Counted from the first letter of the stretch, positions 1-8,548 are shown. The stretch is DNA of 64,000 bases from Chryseobacterium sp. SSA4.19 (GCF_022601875.1 NZ_JAKVIP010000001.1:124001-188000); one strand, 5' to 3'. Translations and numbers: made by a program. Notes: generated by a model from the letters alone, not told the origin.

Positions 1-113
1 TCTGTTGCCAGAACATGTAAAGAACCTGAATTTATGCTAAGTGCAGATTTGCTCTGAGCGCTTAAAAGAATCAAAAAATTTAAAATAAGTAGGAGTTGTA
101 ACGTTTTCCGCAT
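1..113 (-). CDS. N-terminal fragment of a secreted protein (cut by window edge)
   Basis: Reading the minus strand from an ATG at 113 gives 37 open codons that run off the window edge. They begin with a classical signal peptide: MRKTLQ, a leucine-rich core, then LLSAQ, with likely cleavage near Ala-Gln. Only about 18 residues of the mature protein are visible (SALSINSG...), too few to name a family. Upstream DNA (114-300) is AT-rich and gene-free, as expected for a promoter region. The signal peptide is seen directly; export across the inner membrane is inferred from it. Confidence 0.6.
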   Translation of the reverse strand, partial: MRKTLQLLLILNFLILLSAQSKSALSINSGSLHVLAT

Positions 114-533
114 AAAATAAATAGCAATTTTTTGCAAATTTATATCTTTTTATTTGAATTATTTTAATACTTACATAATCTATCAGAAATATTGATAATT
201 TCTACCGAGTTAAAAGAAAAATTGATAATTATTACTAATTATTACTAATTGTAGTGATTTATACTTACGGTAATAGCTTCGACTGATATTGTTGAAAATT
301 TAAACCATTAGATATTTAAGTGCTAGAATAAATATTAATCTGGAAAACTATTAATCAGATTGATATTATTTATATGCTTCAGAACTAGTAATTTATTATT
401 TTAAATTAGATTATAATTACTGACGCAATATTGACCAATGTTAAAAAATAACAAATAATAATAGTTATTTATTCTATTATGTAGTCAAAGAAATCTTGAA
501 TCATAGAGGTATATATTGCTTTGTCTTCAAATA
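114..533. other. AT-rich gene-free stretch
   Basis: No supported coding sequence lies between the fragment ending the window edge and the hairpin at 534. The stretch is very AT-rich and contains a short tandem direct repeat of attattacta around 227-247. It probably carries the promoter of the minus-strand secreted protein. Nothing else is recognisable. Confidence 0.6.
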
Positions 534-574
534 TTTACAGAAAAAGTCGCCAATTTGGCGACTTTTTCTGTAAA
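534..574 (-). terminator. Perfect 18-bp hairpin terminator, probably bidirectional
   Basis: Left arm 534-551 and right arm 557-574 are perfectly complementary (18 bp) around the loop aattt. The GC core gtcgcc/ggcgac is flanked by A and T runs on both sides, so it can act in both directions. It lies 17 nt past the stop of the minus-strand lipoprotein gene. Confidence 0.85.
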
Positions 575-591
575 TAGATTAATATTGTTGT

Positions 592-1347
592 TTATAAATT
601 ATCATCAACTAGAGTCTGAACTCCTGCAGAAGCTGCTACTCCTCCTATAACGGCTCCCACAGGACCTCCCGCTAGGCCTATTACAGCTCCCATTGTGTCA
701 GCTACAATTCCTCCAAATATACGAGCCCACCATCTGATTCTATTTGAAGCTACAGTATTGGAGTTGGAATCATTTGGATAAAAAGAAATCCAATAGTCCG
801 CACTATGACGTGCAATTGCTATTGTTGCTAATAATTGATCTTTCTCTTTTTCCGATAACTTGGATTGGAGATAGCTTGCTTCGATTTCATTTAATTGATT
901 TACAATATCATTTGTATTTTCATAAGAATCTGCATTAAAAAAGCTAGATAATTTATGTAGTTCTTTCTTATATTCATCAGAATATTGAAATCTTTTTCCT
1001 AATTCATCTATTTTTTCTTCTGTAAATTCACTTGTCATTGATTCATTCATAATTTCCGAAACAGTATTTGAGTTAAATACAGATGTATCATATTCATAAC
1101 CGTTTTCCGTAACAAAATTCAAGGCTAAGTCGGGTATTTTATCTTTAGAAGGTTTTAAATTATGCATATCCGTCATAAAATTGTTATGTAACTCACCCAG
1201 ATAATCGAAAGGATTTGATGTTCCTGCTTTTGATGCCATTACAATTTTAGCGTTAGCTTGATCCATATCAGCATAGCTATTATCCGTATTACAAGATAAT
1301 CCAGTCAATAAAACTGCAGATAACATAAATTTGAATAATGTTTTCAT
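592..1347 (-). CDS. Putative lipoprotein with glycine-zipper C-terminus, unknown function
   Basis: A 251-aa protein with a lipoprotein signal peptide: MKTLFKFML, a hydrophobic core, then lipobox LTGLSC with Cys19. Residues 20-205 are polar and mostly helical with no family I recognise. The last ~40 residues (about 208-246) switch to a Gly/Ala/Val-rich segment with repeated GxxxG spacing (GAVIG, GPVGAVIGG), resembling a membrane-inserting glycine zipper as seen in some bacteriocin-like and outer-membrane stress proteins. It ends at a strong hairpin terminator and sits alone in an AT-rich, IS-scarred region, which suggests accessory DNA. Lipoprotein status is well supported; any toxin, immunity or membrane-active role is speculation. 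Confidence 0.8.
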   Translation of the reverse strand: MKTLFKFMLSAVLLTGLSCNTDNSYADMDQANAKIVMASKAGTSNPFDYLGELHNNFMTDMHNLKPSKDKIPDLALNFVTENGYEYDTSVFNSNTVSEIMNESMTSEFTEEKIDELGKRFQYSDEYKKELHKLSSFFNADSYENTNDIVNQLNEIEASYLQSKLSEKEKDQLLATIAIARHSADYWISFYPNDSNSNTVASNRIRWWARIFGGIVADTMGAVIGLAGGPVGAVIGGVAASAGVQTLVDDNL

Positions 1348-1982
1348 TTAAATAGTTTTTAATAATTAATATTTATTTAATTGGAAAAATTTATAAACAG
1401 AATTCTTTTATCGAGACGTTTCTTCTATTTTTATTCTTGTCAATCAAAGTTGCAAAAGCAATATTTAGGAACGATCTGTTATAATTTTTTCTATCTTCTT
1501 CTTAAAATTGTTAAGAAAAATCCAATGTTAATATAAAAAAAATTTTATTCCTATTGATGAAGTGAAAATTTTAATCACAGATTCAATAGAAATAACAGGG
1601 CCAAATATATAAAAAAAATCTATATTTTGTGATAAAAATTTCATGTCAAACATATTCCATTAATTTTTAACAGTAATATAAGGTTGGTCTATGTGATATT
1701 TTTGTTTCATATCTTATCAGTAAAGCCTCAAAATTATCTAGGTAGTTGTTCCTCGTCCTATCTTAAACATTCTTCTATAAAACTTGTGATTAAAATATAT
1801 TCATAGTTTATGTCTCCGTTGAGGGGTTATTTTTATATTCCTGCATTTCTTCTAGTTCAGTAGAGTTTTGAAAAACCTGAATCTATATTAATAAATTATC
1901 TTTATACTCTATATGTGTACCATTTAGATGACCGAGAATCTCATGTGATGTTTAAATAGGTGTTATTTAATGTGAGTTCGGT
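1348..1982. other. Gene-free AT-rich stretch, probable decayed DNA
   Basis: No open frame with coding character was found on either strand across 635 bases. The left part should hold the promoter of the lipoprotein gene. The right end (about 1920-1982) continues the 3' non-coding end of the IS982 remnant that stops at 1983. The rest is probably degraded intergenic or mobile-element DNA. Confidence 0.55.
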
Positions 1983-2195
1983 CTAAGCAGCTATAATTCT
2001 ACTTTTATCGATGATATCCTTACCGGAATTAATAGAAGGTTTTTTATCAAAGAAAGAATACGCTGCCAGAGTGCATATAATATTCAAAACAAAATTATCA
2101 ACGCTTCTGTGCCTGGTGTTCTCTACCTGGCAGATATTCTTAAGCTCATCATTTACAGATTCAATTAATGCTCTTTTTCTCAGCATGATTTTGTC
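1983..2195 (-). pseudogene. IS982-family transposase, C-terminal remnant
   Basis: The minus-strand frame reads DKIMLRKRALIESVNDELKN..., the conserved C-terminal segment of IS982-family DDE transposases, and ends with a normal stop at 1983. An internal Met at 2186 opens the frame, but recognisable IS982 residues continue upstream to about 2195. There the sequence changes abruptly to an IS4-type transposase on the other strand. More than two thirds of the transposase is missing, so the element cannot move itself. Family assignment is from residue patterns I know; the break point is seen directly. Confidence 0.8.
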
Positions 2196-2911
2196 ATGGA
2201 GGAGTATCAGGACAGAAATATTCGGAAGAAGATAATGCCCTTGCTGAGGCTGTTTTAAAGCAGTTGAAAAAAGAAGAACATCATGATAATATTTATGTTA
2301 TAGACAGAGGTTTGCAGTCTACAAGAACGATGAGAGAATTTGAAGAAAAGCGTATCAAATTTATTGTTCGTTCCAAAGAAAACAGAAAATTTGAAGAGAT
2401 TGAATCTTTTCTTACAGTAGCAACTCCTGTAAAATAGGATGACTGGGAAGTTATTAAAGACAGCAAAGTACAACTTTATACCGGAAAACCTATACAAAAC
2501 AAACGCGGAAACATCTATCATCGGGAAGAAAAAGTAGAAACGGATTTTCGGATGATAGTCATCAAAAATGAAAAAACGAACAAAGAATTTTGGTTTTTAA
2601 CGAATGAGTTTGAACTTTCTGTCAAAGAGATTTCAGATTATTACAAAAAACGTTGGGATATTGAAGTGTTCTTCAGATTTATGAAACAGGAGCTGACTTT
2701 AAGCCATCTTGTTTCCCTCAACAAGAATAGAATTGAAGTAATGCTTTACATGACAATGATTGCTTCCATGTTACTTTTGATTTACAAAAAAGCAAATAAT
2801 TTAGGCTACAAAACAGCAAAAATACATATGGGAATGGAACTTCGGGATATGATAACAGCAATTCTAATCGTTTTTGCAGGTGGTGATCCCGATAAAGTGT
2901 TTAAAACTTAA
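2192..2911 (+). pseudogene. IS4-family transposase, truncated and interrupted by a stop
   Basis: The plus-strand frame starting with GGVSGQKYSEED at about 2198 is the middle and C-terminal part of an IS4-type DDE transposase. The catalytic signature Y-(2)-R-(3)-E-(6)-K is intact in YYKKRWDIEVFFRFMK near 2640-2685. An in-frame TAG lies at 2435-2437, the N-terminal part is absent, and the 5' edge abuts the opposed IS982 fragment. The C-terminus (GGDPDKVFKT) ends at 2911. It is clearly inactive: truncated plus nonsense mutation. The arrangement suggests an IS4 insertion into, or recombination with, an older IS982 copy. Confidence 0.85.
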
Positions 2912-3099
2912 AAATACAAAAATGGCCGGCATTTTCTTCCGACCATGACTAATATATGGGCCTGTTTAAAAATTAAATCAGAAAAATGTTTATGAATATA
3001 TTTCAAACTTAACGAATAAAAATAATGAATTGATTGTCATTTTTTTTATGCTGTTCATTTTCTTGAATTTTTGGCGTCTAATCAATTAAGCTACATGAA
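2912..3099. other. Spacer between IS remnants
   Basis: This contains the 3' flank of the IS4 remnant (a ggccggc-containing stretch at about 2922-2945) and AT-rich DNA leading into the next transposase remnant. No gene is visible and intact terminal inverted repeats could not be defined by eye. Confidence 0.4.
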
Positions 3100-3684
3100 A
3101 ATATCCTACAAACATTACTGACAATCAATGGAATTTATTAAAAATACCTTTAGATAATCGAAAAAGCAAATATAATCTTAGAATCATTTGGAACGCAATA
3201 AATAAGATAATGGAAGCAGTGGGTGGAGAACAAATTCCAGGTATGGGAATATTTGAAAACAGAGATTCCCGCAAACAACTTTTGGCCGGAAGCAGGTATC
3301 TGCTTTATAAAAGCCGCGAAAAATGGACACGCTCCCAAAGACAAAGAGTCTTCATCCTTTTTGCTCAATATCCGGATCTGGAAAAAGCGTAACAATGGAC
3401 CTATGACTTCGAAAGATTTATAACCAGAATATTCCAAAACAATTTGGCCGTGATCAAGTTTGTCCATTGGTTCAACGAGGTTGAAGAATCAGACTTTAAA
3501 TCTTTTTTACTTTAATAAAAACAATTAAGAATCATTACGGGGATATTTTAAACTATTTTTAATCAAAGAAGCACTAATGAAGCTGCTGAATCTTTCAATG
3601 CGAAAATTAAAACTTCAGGATGCAGCTCCGGAAGTGAAAGACAGAATTTTCTTTCTGTTCAGATTAACAAAAATTTTTGCTTAG
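3100..3684 (+). pseudogene. ISL3/ISAon1-like transposase, multiply frameshifted C-terminal half
   Basis: Pieces in different frames line up with the C-terminal half of ISL3-superfamily (ISAon1-like) transposases. They include DNQWNLLKIPLDNRKSKYNL (from ~3120), RKQLLAGSRYLLYKSREKWT (~3270-3325), FNEVEESDFKSF (~3470-3505), NHYGDILNYF (~3530-3560), STNEAAESFNAKIK (~3570-3612) and DRIFFLFRLTKIFA with a stop at 3682-3684. At least three frameshifts or stops separate them (for example TAA after LEKA at ~3390 and after NYF at ~3560). The N-terminal half is gone. It is a dead transposase, further decayed than the IS4 copy. Confidence 0.8.
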
Positions 3685-3967
3685 TCCTCAACTTTTGTGC
3701 ATAATCTGGATTCAATAAAGTACAAACGATAAGAATATTCAAAACTCATTGAGAAGCTGTTGTAATCTGATAAATATTTTCAAATTGTATTAAGAATGAA
3801 CGGCTGAGATAAATGTAAATTATTAATTTTTATTTTCCAAAAAAATGAATTTGTCGGAAATAGGTATTGGCACTACCCGATTAATATCATGGCTCATCAT
3901 ATTCCACGGATGTATAACAAGTTGTAAAAAAAACGGGAGGAATGATAGTACCATTTCTCCTATTATG
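3685..3967. other. Gene-free spacer next to tRNA
   Basis: No coding sequence is recognisable. The first bases after the transposase stop (cctcaacttttgtgc) may be the end of the dead IS. The remainder is AT-rich DNA leading to the 3' end of the minus-strand tRNA. Confidence 0.4.
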
Positions 3968-4038
3968 TAGACCCACAGGGATTCGAACCCCAGATGACTG
4001 AACCAAAATCAGTAGTGTTACCGCTACACCATGGGTCT
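3968..4038 (-). tRNA. tRNA-Gln (anticodon UUG)
   Basis: The reverse complement folds as a tRNA. The acceptor arm is AGACCCA/TGGGTCT with discriminator A. The D-loop region is GTGTAGCGGTAACAC and the anticodon stem is ACTGA/TCAGT around loop TTTTGGT, giving anticodon TTG. The T-arm carries TTCGAAT. No CCA is encoded at the 3' end. It delivers glutamine at CAA (and by wobble CAG) codons. The decayed IS cluster lies on its 3' side. Confidence 0.95.
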
Positions 4039-4385
4039 GTGTTCAACAGTGCGAAATTATAGAAATTATTTTACATATAAAAGCCAAAAGCTGATATCCG
4101 TTTACGAAAATAGATAGCCTGCCATGTTATTTATTGATAGTCAAAGAATTATTTTAACAAAAATTTTAAAATTGAAAAATGGGAAATTTTCACATTAGAG
4201 TTTTCCTTATGCGGCAATACATAGTGGACATTACAAATTAAGAAGATGTTTGGATAACAGATTCTTTATCGCTGAAAATCAATTTAAATAAAAATCATAT
4301 CTTTGCAAAAAATTGGGCTCCAAAAGTTGGAGAAACCCATTAATAACTCATCCTGAGCACCGTCGAAGGATTATTAAACATTTTT
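4039..4385. other. Intergenic region carrying the der promoter
   Basis: No gene in 347 bases. It includes the tRNA-Gln upstream region, a -7 box TATCTTTG at 4298-4305 for der, and a repeat-like segment at 4351-4370 inside the der leader. Confidence 0.5.
4298..4305 (+). promoter_or_regulatory. Bacteroidota -7 box for der
   Basis: TATCTTTG matches the Bacteroidota consensus TAnnTTTG and lies about 80 nt upstream of the der ATG, implying a 5' leader of roughly 75 nt. No clear -33 TTTG was found at the usual spacing. Confidence 0.55.
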
Positions 4386-5696
4386 ATGTCGAATATTGTC
4401 GCAATCGTTGGGCGCCCCAACGTAGGAAAATCCACACTTTTTAATCGTTTACTGGAAAGAAGAGAAGCTATCGTAGACTCTACTGCCGGAGTTACCAGAG
4501 ACCGTCATTACGGGAAATCCGATTGGAACGGAGTAGATTTTACCGTAATTGATACCGGAGGGTATGATGTAAATAACGATGATGTCTTCCAGGGAGAAAT
4601 TTCAAAACAGGTTCAACTGGCTATTGATGAAGCTACATCAATTATCTTTATGCTTAACGTGGAAGAAGGCCTTACCGATACGGATTATGAAATTCATGAA
4701 ATGTTGAGGAGGTCCAATAAACCTGTTTATATTGTCATCAATAAAGTGGATTCTTCAAAAGAAGAAGTCGCTGCCACAGAATTTTATCAGTTGGGAATTG
4801 AGAAATATTATACTTTATCTTCTGCAACAGGTTCCGGAACAGGAGAAGTACTGGATGATATCGTTAAAGATTTCCCGACAACAGACTATAAAGATCCATT
4901 TGAAGGATTGCCTAAAATTACCATTGCAGGCCGTCCGAATGTAGGAAAATCTACCTTAACAAATGCACTGCTTGATACGGAAAGAAACATTGTAACGGAT
5001 GTGGCTGGAACTACAAGAGACAGTATCCAGACGCTTTATAATAAATTCGGTCATGAGTTTGTGTTGGTGGATACCGCAGGAATGAGAAGGAAGTCCAAAG
5101 TGAATGAAGATCTGGAGTTTTATTCCGTGATGCGTTCCATCCGTTCTATCGAATATTCGGATGTGGTAATTATCATGGTGGATGCTACCCAAGGTTGGGA
5201 ATCTCAGGATATGAATATTTTCGGACTGGCTCAGAAGAACAGGAAAGGAATTGTCATCCTGGTGAATAAATGGGACCTGATTGAAGACAAGCAAACCAAT
5301 ACTATGCGCGACTTTGAAAAGCATATCAAAGATAAAATCGGGCAGTTTAATGATATTCCGATTTTGTTTATTTCAGCATTGACGAAGCAGAGAATCCTGA
5401 AGGCTGTTGAAGTGGCCATGGAAGTATACGAAGACCGCAAAAAGAAAATCAAGACTTCAAAATTAAATGAAATCATGCTTCCTATTTTTGAGGGCACACC
5501 GCCGCCGGCAAATAAAGGAAAGTATATAAAAATCAAATATTGTGTACAGCTTCCGACACCATCGCCGCAGTTTGTATTTTTCTGCAACCTGCCGCAATAT
5601 GTAAAAGAACCGTATAAAAGATTTACTGAAAACCAATTGAGAAAAGAATTCGGGTTTACGGGCGTTCCGATTGAAGTGTATTTCAGACAAAAATAA
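4386..5696 (+). CDS. der: Ribosome biogenesis GTPase Der (EngA)
   Basis: This 436-aa protein has two tandem GTPase domains, the hallmark of Der, which acts in maturation of the 50S subunit. Domain 1 has the P-loop GRPNVGKS at 9-16, DTGG at 57-60 and NKVD at 119-122. Domain 2 has a second GRPNVGKS at 182-189, DTAG at 229-232 and NKWD at 294-297. The last ~90 residues form the KH-like RNA-binding domain. Length is normal (about 435-490). It has its own -7 box at 4298 and a hairpin terminator just downstream, so it is likely monocistronic. Identification is secure. Confidence 0.98.
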   Translation: MSNIVAIVGRPNVGKSTLFNRLLERREAIVDSTAGVTRDRHYGKSDWNGVDFTVIDTGGYDVNNDDVFQGEISKQVQLAIDEATSIIFMLNVEEGLTDTDYEIHEMLRRSNKPVYIVINKVDSSKEEVAATEFYQLGIEKYYTLSSATGSGTGEVLDDIVKDFPTTDYKDPFEGLPKITIAGRPNVGKSTLTNALLDTERNIVTDVAGTTRDSIQTLYNKFGHEFVLVDTAGMRRKSKVNEDLEFYSVMRSIRSIEYSDVVIIMVDATQGWESQDMNIFGLAQKNRKGIVILVNKWDLIEDKQTNTMRDFEKHIKDKIGQFNDIPILFISALTKQRILKAVEVAMEVYEDRKKKIKTSKLNEIMLPIFEGTPPPANKGKYIKIKYCVQLPTPSPQFVFFCNLPQYVKEPYKRFTENQLRKEFGFTGVPIEVYFRQK

Positions 5697-5703
5697 TAAT
5701 ATG

Positions 5704-5734
5704 ATCCCTTTTAGATTTTCTAAAAGGGATTTTA
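5704..5734 (+). terminator. Rho-independent terminator after der
   Basis: Twelve-base arms atcccttttaga (5704-5715) and tctaaaagggat (5719-5730) pair around a three-base loop and are followed by a short T run. It begins 8 nt after the der stop codon. Confidence 0.8.
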
Positions 5735-5778
5735 CTCTCAGTTAAATTTTGTAATTTTAGATTAAGCTTTTCAAAATC

Positions 5779-6432
5779 ATGCATACCGTTATATTATCAG
5801 AACAGTTTTCACTTGTCAATTCCTGGATCAACGAACTCAGAAATGTTGAAATTCAGCAGGACCGGATGAGGTTTCGAAGGAATATGGAGAGGATAGGGGA
5901 AATTGCGGCTTTCGAGATCAGCAAAAGCCTTGAACAGGAAGAAATTGAAATCCAGACGCCTTTGGATAAAATTAAGGTGAAAGAAATCGCTGTTCAGCCT
6001 GTGATTACGACTATTCTAAGAGCGGGAGTTCCTTTATTTGAAGGGATTTTAAATTATTTTGATAAAGCAGACTGCGGTTTCGTAGCGGCGTACAGAAAAC
6101 ATGAAGCGAACGATTATTTTTCAATTAAACAGGATTACCTTACCTGCCCCAATATCGAGGGGAGACCTTTAATTGTTGCGGATCCGATGCTGGCAACAGG
6201 TGCTTCTTTAATTGAAGCTATCAAAGATCTTTTAAACAACGGAAATCCTTCTCAGCTTCATATTGTTTCCGCCATTGCATCAAGGCAGGGGGTTGAAACC
6301 ATCCGAACTGCATATCCGCAAGCAAAAATCTGGTTGGGAGCCATTGATGAAGATCTGACTCCTAAAGGATATATTACACCAGGTCTGGGCGATGCCGGGG
6401 ATTTAAGTTATGGAGAAAAACTTCAAAGATAA
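5779..6432 (+). CDS. upp: Uracil phosphoribosyltransferase
   Basis: A 217-aa type I phosphoribosyltransferase that converts uracil and PRPP to UMP in pyrimidine salvage. The PRPP-binding loop is ADPMLATGAS at 134-143, the form typical of uracil PRTases. TILRAGVP at 78-85 is the conserved PRPP/hinge segment, and the C-terminal GDAGD near 205 fits the uracil-binding flap. Length matches the family (about 210-220). It converges on the hydrolase gene with a 1-nt gap between stop codons, so the two genes share no spacer for separate terminators. Confidence 0.96.
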   Translation: MHTVILSEQFSLVNSWINELRNVEIQQDRMRFRRNMERIGEIAAFEISKSLEQEEIEIQTPLDKIKVKEIAVQPVITTILRAGVPLFEGILNYFDKADCGFVAAYRKHEANDYFSIKQDYLTCPNIEGRPLIVADPMLATGASLIEAIKDLLNNGNPSQLHIVSAIASRQGVETIRTAYPQAKIWLGAIDEDLTPKGYITPGLGDAGDLSYGEKLQR

Positions 6433-6433
6433 A

Positions 6434-7120
6434 TTAAGAAAGGTTCCAGAAATCTTTCATTAAGTTTAACAATATATCGGGTCTTACTTTATCCAAAGGA
6501 TGTTTCGTGCCCGGAAGTATAGCCAGCCTTGCCTCCGGAAGGCTTTTATATGCTTCAATACTTTCTTCAAGAGTCACCATGTTATCCTGATCGCCGACCA
6601 TAATCTGAACAGGAACGGGTATCGTTGATAAATGATCTTTTAAAGGCGGGTTTTTACCTAAAGAAATCATCATTCCGGCAATGCCGGGTAATAACTGTTT
6701 CCATTTAGAACCGTGTTGATTTTCCAGCAATTCAGCATATTTAGGGACTTTTTCAGCAATAATATCAGGGTTCAGCATTTTGCTTTCTCGCAGAGCCTGT
6801 TCTTCTGTCCATTCAAATTTTGTTCCCAAAGTCATGATTGAATGGATACTTGAAGGATCCTTGATTGCATAACAGAGAGCGATATATCCTCCCATGCTGT
6901 GTCCGAAAATATAAACGTCTTTTAAATTTTCTTTCTCAATAAATTCTTTTAATTCATGGGTGTATTTGTCAATGGTAATCCCGTCTTCCGGAATTTCAGT
7001 ATTGCCGTGTCCTGAAAATAAAGGCGTATGAATCGTGAAATATTTTGAAAGCTCTTCTTGAAAAGGATTAAAAATATCACTGTGACCTAATGCCCCATGC
7101 AATAAAATAAGATTCAGCAT
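6434..7120 (-). CDS. Alpha/beta hydrolase
   Basis: A 228-aa cytoplasmic alpha/beta hydrolase with no signal peptide. The nucleophile elbow is GHSMG at 73-77 (Ser75). LLHGALG at 6-12 provides the oxyanion-hole HG. The acid is probably in VGDQD (Asp177 or Asp179) and the base is His207 in GTKHP. A short lid lies at about 105-160. The substrate cannot be told from sequence; small esters or acyl compounds are typical. It is followed upstream by a ComF-family gene on the same strand 54 nt away, possibly co-transcribed. Confidence 0.9.
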   Translation of the reverse strand: MLNLILLHGALGHSDIFNPFQEELSKYFTIHTPLFSGHGNTEIPEDGITIDKYTHELKEFIEKENLKDVYIFGHSMGGYIALCYAIKDPSSIHSIMTLGTKFEWTEEQALRESKMLNPDIIAEKVPKYAELLENQHGSKWKQLLPGIAGMMISLGKNPPLKDHLSTIPVPVQIMVGDQDNMVTLEESIEAYKSLPEARLAILPGTKHPLDKVRPDILLNLMKDFWNLS

Positions 7121-7174
7121 AATTTTAGTTTTATTGAAAATTAAGAAAAAGATTTCAATTCATATTTAAAGCGG

Positions 7175-7828
7175 TTATGCATCTACAGCCATTACCAGAA
7201 CACTTACTTTATTGTCTCCTACCTTCAGGATTTCCCATGCTACTGAAGCAATTGTATTCCCAGTCGTAAAAACATCGTCAACCAGTAAAATATGTTTTCC
7301 GGAAATGTTTTTCGTGGTAGAAAATGTATTTTGGGTTTCCAGGCGATGCTGCTTATCTTTCAACGCCTGAGCTTTTGAGTAATGGTTTCTTTTGATTAAT
7401 TCATGATCATACGGAATATTATAAAATTCAGATAACGTTTCCGTAAACAGATGCAGCTGGTTGTATCCTCTTTCTTTTAATTTCTTCGGATGCAGCGGTA
7501 CCGTCACGAACAGATCCGGCTTTTCATGTTGAAAATCCACTCGTTCAGCCGTCCAGCCTGCAAGGATCTTCCCGGTTCTTTCCCTGCTCTTATATTTTAA
7601 TTCATGAATGATTTTGCGGCTGACATTTTCATTCTCAAAATGCATCAGTGCAAAAGCATGCTCTACGGGAAACATCAGCCGGCATCTTTCCTGCATATAA
7701 TTGTGATCAGCATACGAATTGTGGGTAAAGTGAATATGTTCAAAGCAGAGATTGCAGACTAATAAACTGCCGTCAATAATCCGGCTGCACTCCAGGCAGC
7801 GGTTCGGGAAGAAGATATCAAGAATCAT
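7175..7828 (-). CDS. ComF family protein (phosphoribosyltransferase fold)
   Basis: The start is set at the Met at 7828, which gives MILDIFFPNRCLEC..., the normal ComF N-terminus. The frame is open 20 codons further, to 7888, but that extension is not typical. The 217-aa protein has an N-terminal four-Cys zinc finger (CLEC...CNLC) and a C-terminal PRTase domain with the PRPP loop LLVDDVFTTGNT. In naturally competent bacteria ComFC/ComF helps take single-stranded DNA through the inner membrane. No other competence gene lies nearby. Family assignment is firm; a competence role is inferred. Confidence 0.92.
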   Translation of the reverse strand: MILDIFFPNRCLECSRIIDGSLLVCNLCFEHIHFTHNSYADHNYMQERCRLMFPVEHAFALMHFENENVSRKIIHELKYKSRERTGKILAGWTAERVDFQHEKPDLFVTVPLHPKKLKERGYNQLHLFTETLSEFYNIPYDHELIKRNHYSKAQALKDKQHRLETQNTFSTTKNISGKHILLVDDVFTTGNTIASVAWEILKVGDNKVSVLVMAVDA

Positions 7829-7957
7829 CGATGTGTATTTGTTGCTAAAATAAATATTTTCCCTTAATGATGAGCGTAATCTTATCAAATATTCCTTTTT
7901 CTGGTTTGTATTTTGCTAGCTGTATCATGTAAGATAATTACTTATATTTAAAATTTT

Positions 7958-7965
7958 TATATTTG
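7958..7965 (+). promoter_or_regulatory. -7 box of thioesterase gene, leaderless arrangement
   Basis: TATATTTG fits TAnnTTTG and ends 3 nt before the ATG at 7969, so transcription should begin at or next to the start codon. An upstream in-frame TTG at 7963 lies inside the box and is therefore unlikely as the start. Confidence 0.6.
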
Positions 7966-7968
7966 ACA

Positions 7969-8352
7969 ATGGGTTTGATATATGAAAAAAAGGTAACTGT
8001 AACAGAACAGCATATTGACAAAAATAATCATGTTAATAATGTTCAGTATGTCCATTGGGTAGAGGAGGCTGCCGCAGAACATTGGGATCTTGTAAAAGAC
8101 AGTACGGATTATCCTGATGATGTCTGGATGCTTCTCGATCATCATATTCAATATAAAAAACAGGTGTATCTGGGTGATCTTATTACGATCATAACCTATC
8201 CCAAACCTCCGGAAGGAATCCGTCAGCCGAGAAAAGTTGAGTTTTACTGTAATGATGAGCTGGTTGTGGACTCACTGACACTTTGGGTTTTTATAGATCA
8301 AGAAACAAAGAAAATTAAAAGGCTGGAGAATGACTGGCTGGATAAGCTGTAA
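7969..8352 (+). CDS. Acyl-CoA thioesterase, 4HBT hotdog fold
   Basis: A 127-aa hotdog-fold thioesterase of the YbgC/4-hydroxybenzoyl-CoA type, expected to hydrolyse acyl-CoA esters in the cytoplasm. The N-terminal motif DKNNHVNNVQYVHWVEEA corresponds to the conserved D-xx-x-HVNN-xxY active-site region. The ATG at 7969 (MGLIYEKK) is preferred because the alternative TTG at 7963 overlaps the promoter box. It stands alone, divergent from the ComF gene, and I see no pathway partner. Substrate is unknown. Confidence 0.88.
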   Translation: MGLIYEKKVTVTEQHIDKNNHVNNVQYVHWVEEAAAEHWDLVKDSTDYPDDVWMLLDHHIQYKKQVYLGDLITIITYPKPPEGIRQPRKVEFYCNDELVVDSLTLWVFIDQETKKIKRLENDWLDKL

Positions 8353-8548
8353 TTATTCATTTAATATTTTCAAAATAATGTCTGCTTTTGCTTCATCAAT
8401 CATTTTGGTGATTTCTTTGACAATGCCGCTTTATTGAAAATGAAGATTATCGGGTTTTTAATAACGGAATAAAATTTCCGTTGGCTTCTGGAATTTGTTC
8501 TATGCAGGAAATTAAACTTGTCAGTAATAATAAAGTTATTAGTTTCAT
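8353..8548 (-). pseudogene. Remnant of a small lipoprotein gene
   Basis: On the minus strand an ATG at 8548 opens MKLITLLLLTSLISCIEQ, a clear lipoprotein signal peptide with lipobox. The frame stops after only 33 codons (8447). A second frame shifted by one base then reads VKEITKMIDEAKADIILKIL and ends at a stop at 8353-8355. Taken together they look like a ~65-codon lipoprotein gene broken by frameshifts or small deletions. The alternative is a real 33-residue secreted peptide. Confidence is low because the two halves cannot be aligned to a known protein here. Confidence 0.35.

Noticed and set aside
2011..2235. Open frame on the plus strand over the IS982 remnant
   Set aside because: It is antisense to the recognisable IS982 C-terminal sequence and has no coding character.
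7828..7888. Longer ComF N-terminus (start at 7888)
   Set aside because: The extra 20 residues are untypical; the family N-terminus begins with FPxRCLxC from the Met at 7828.
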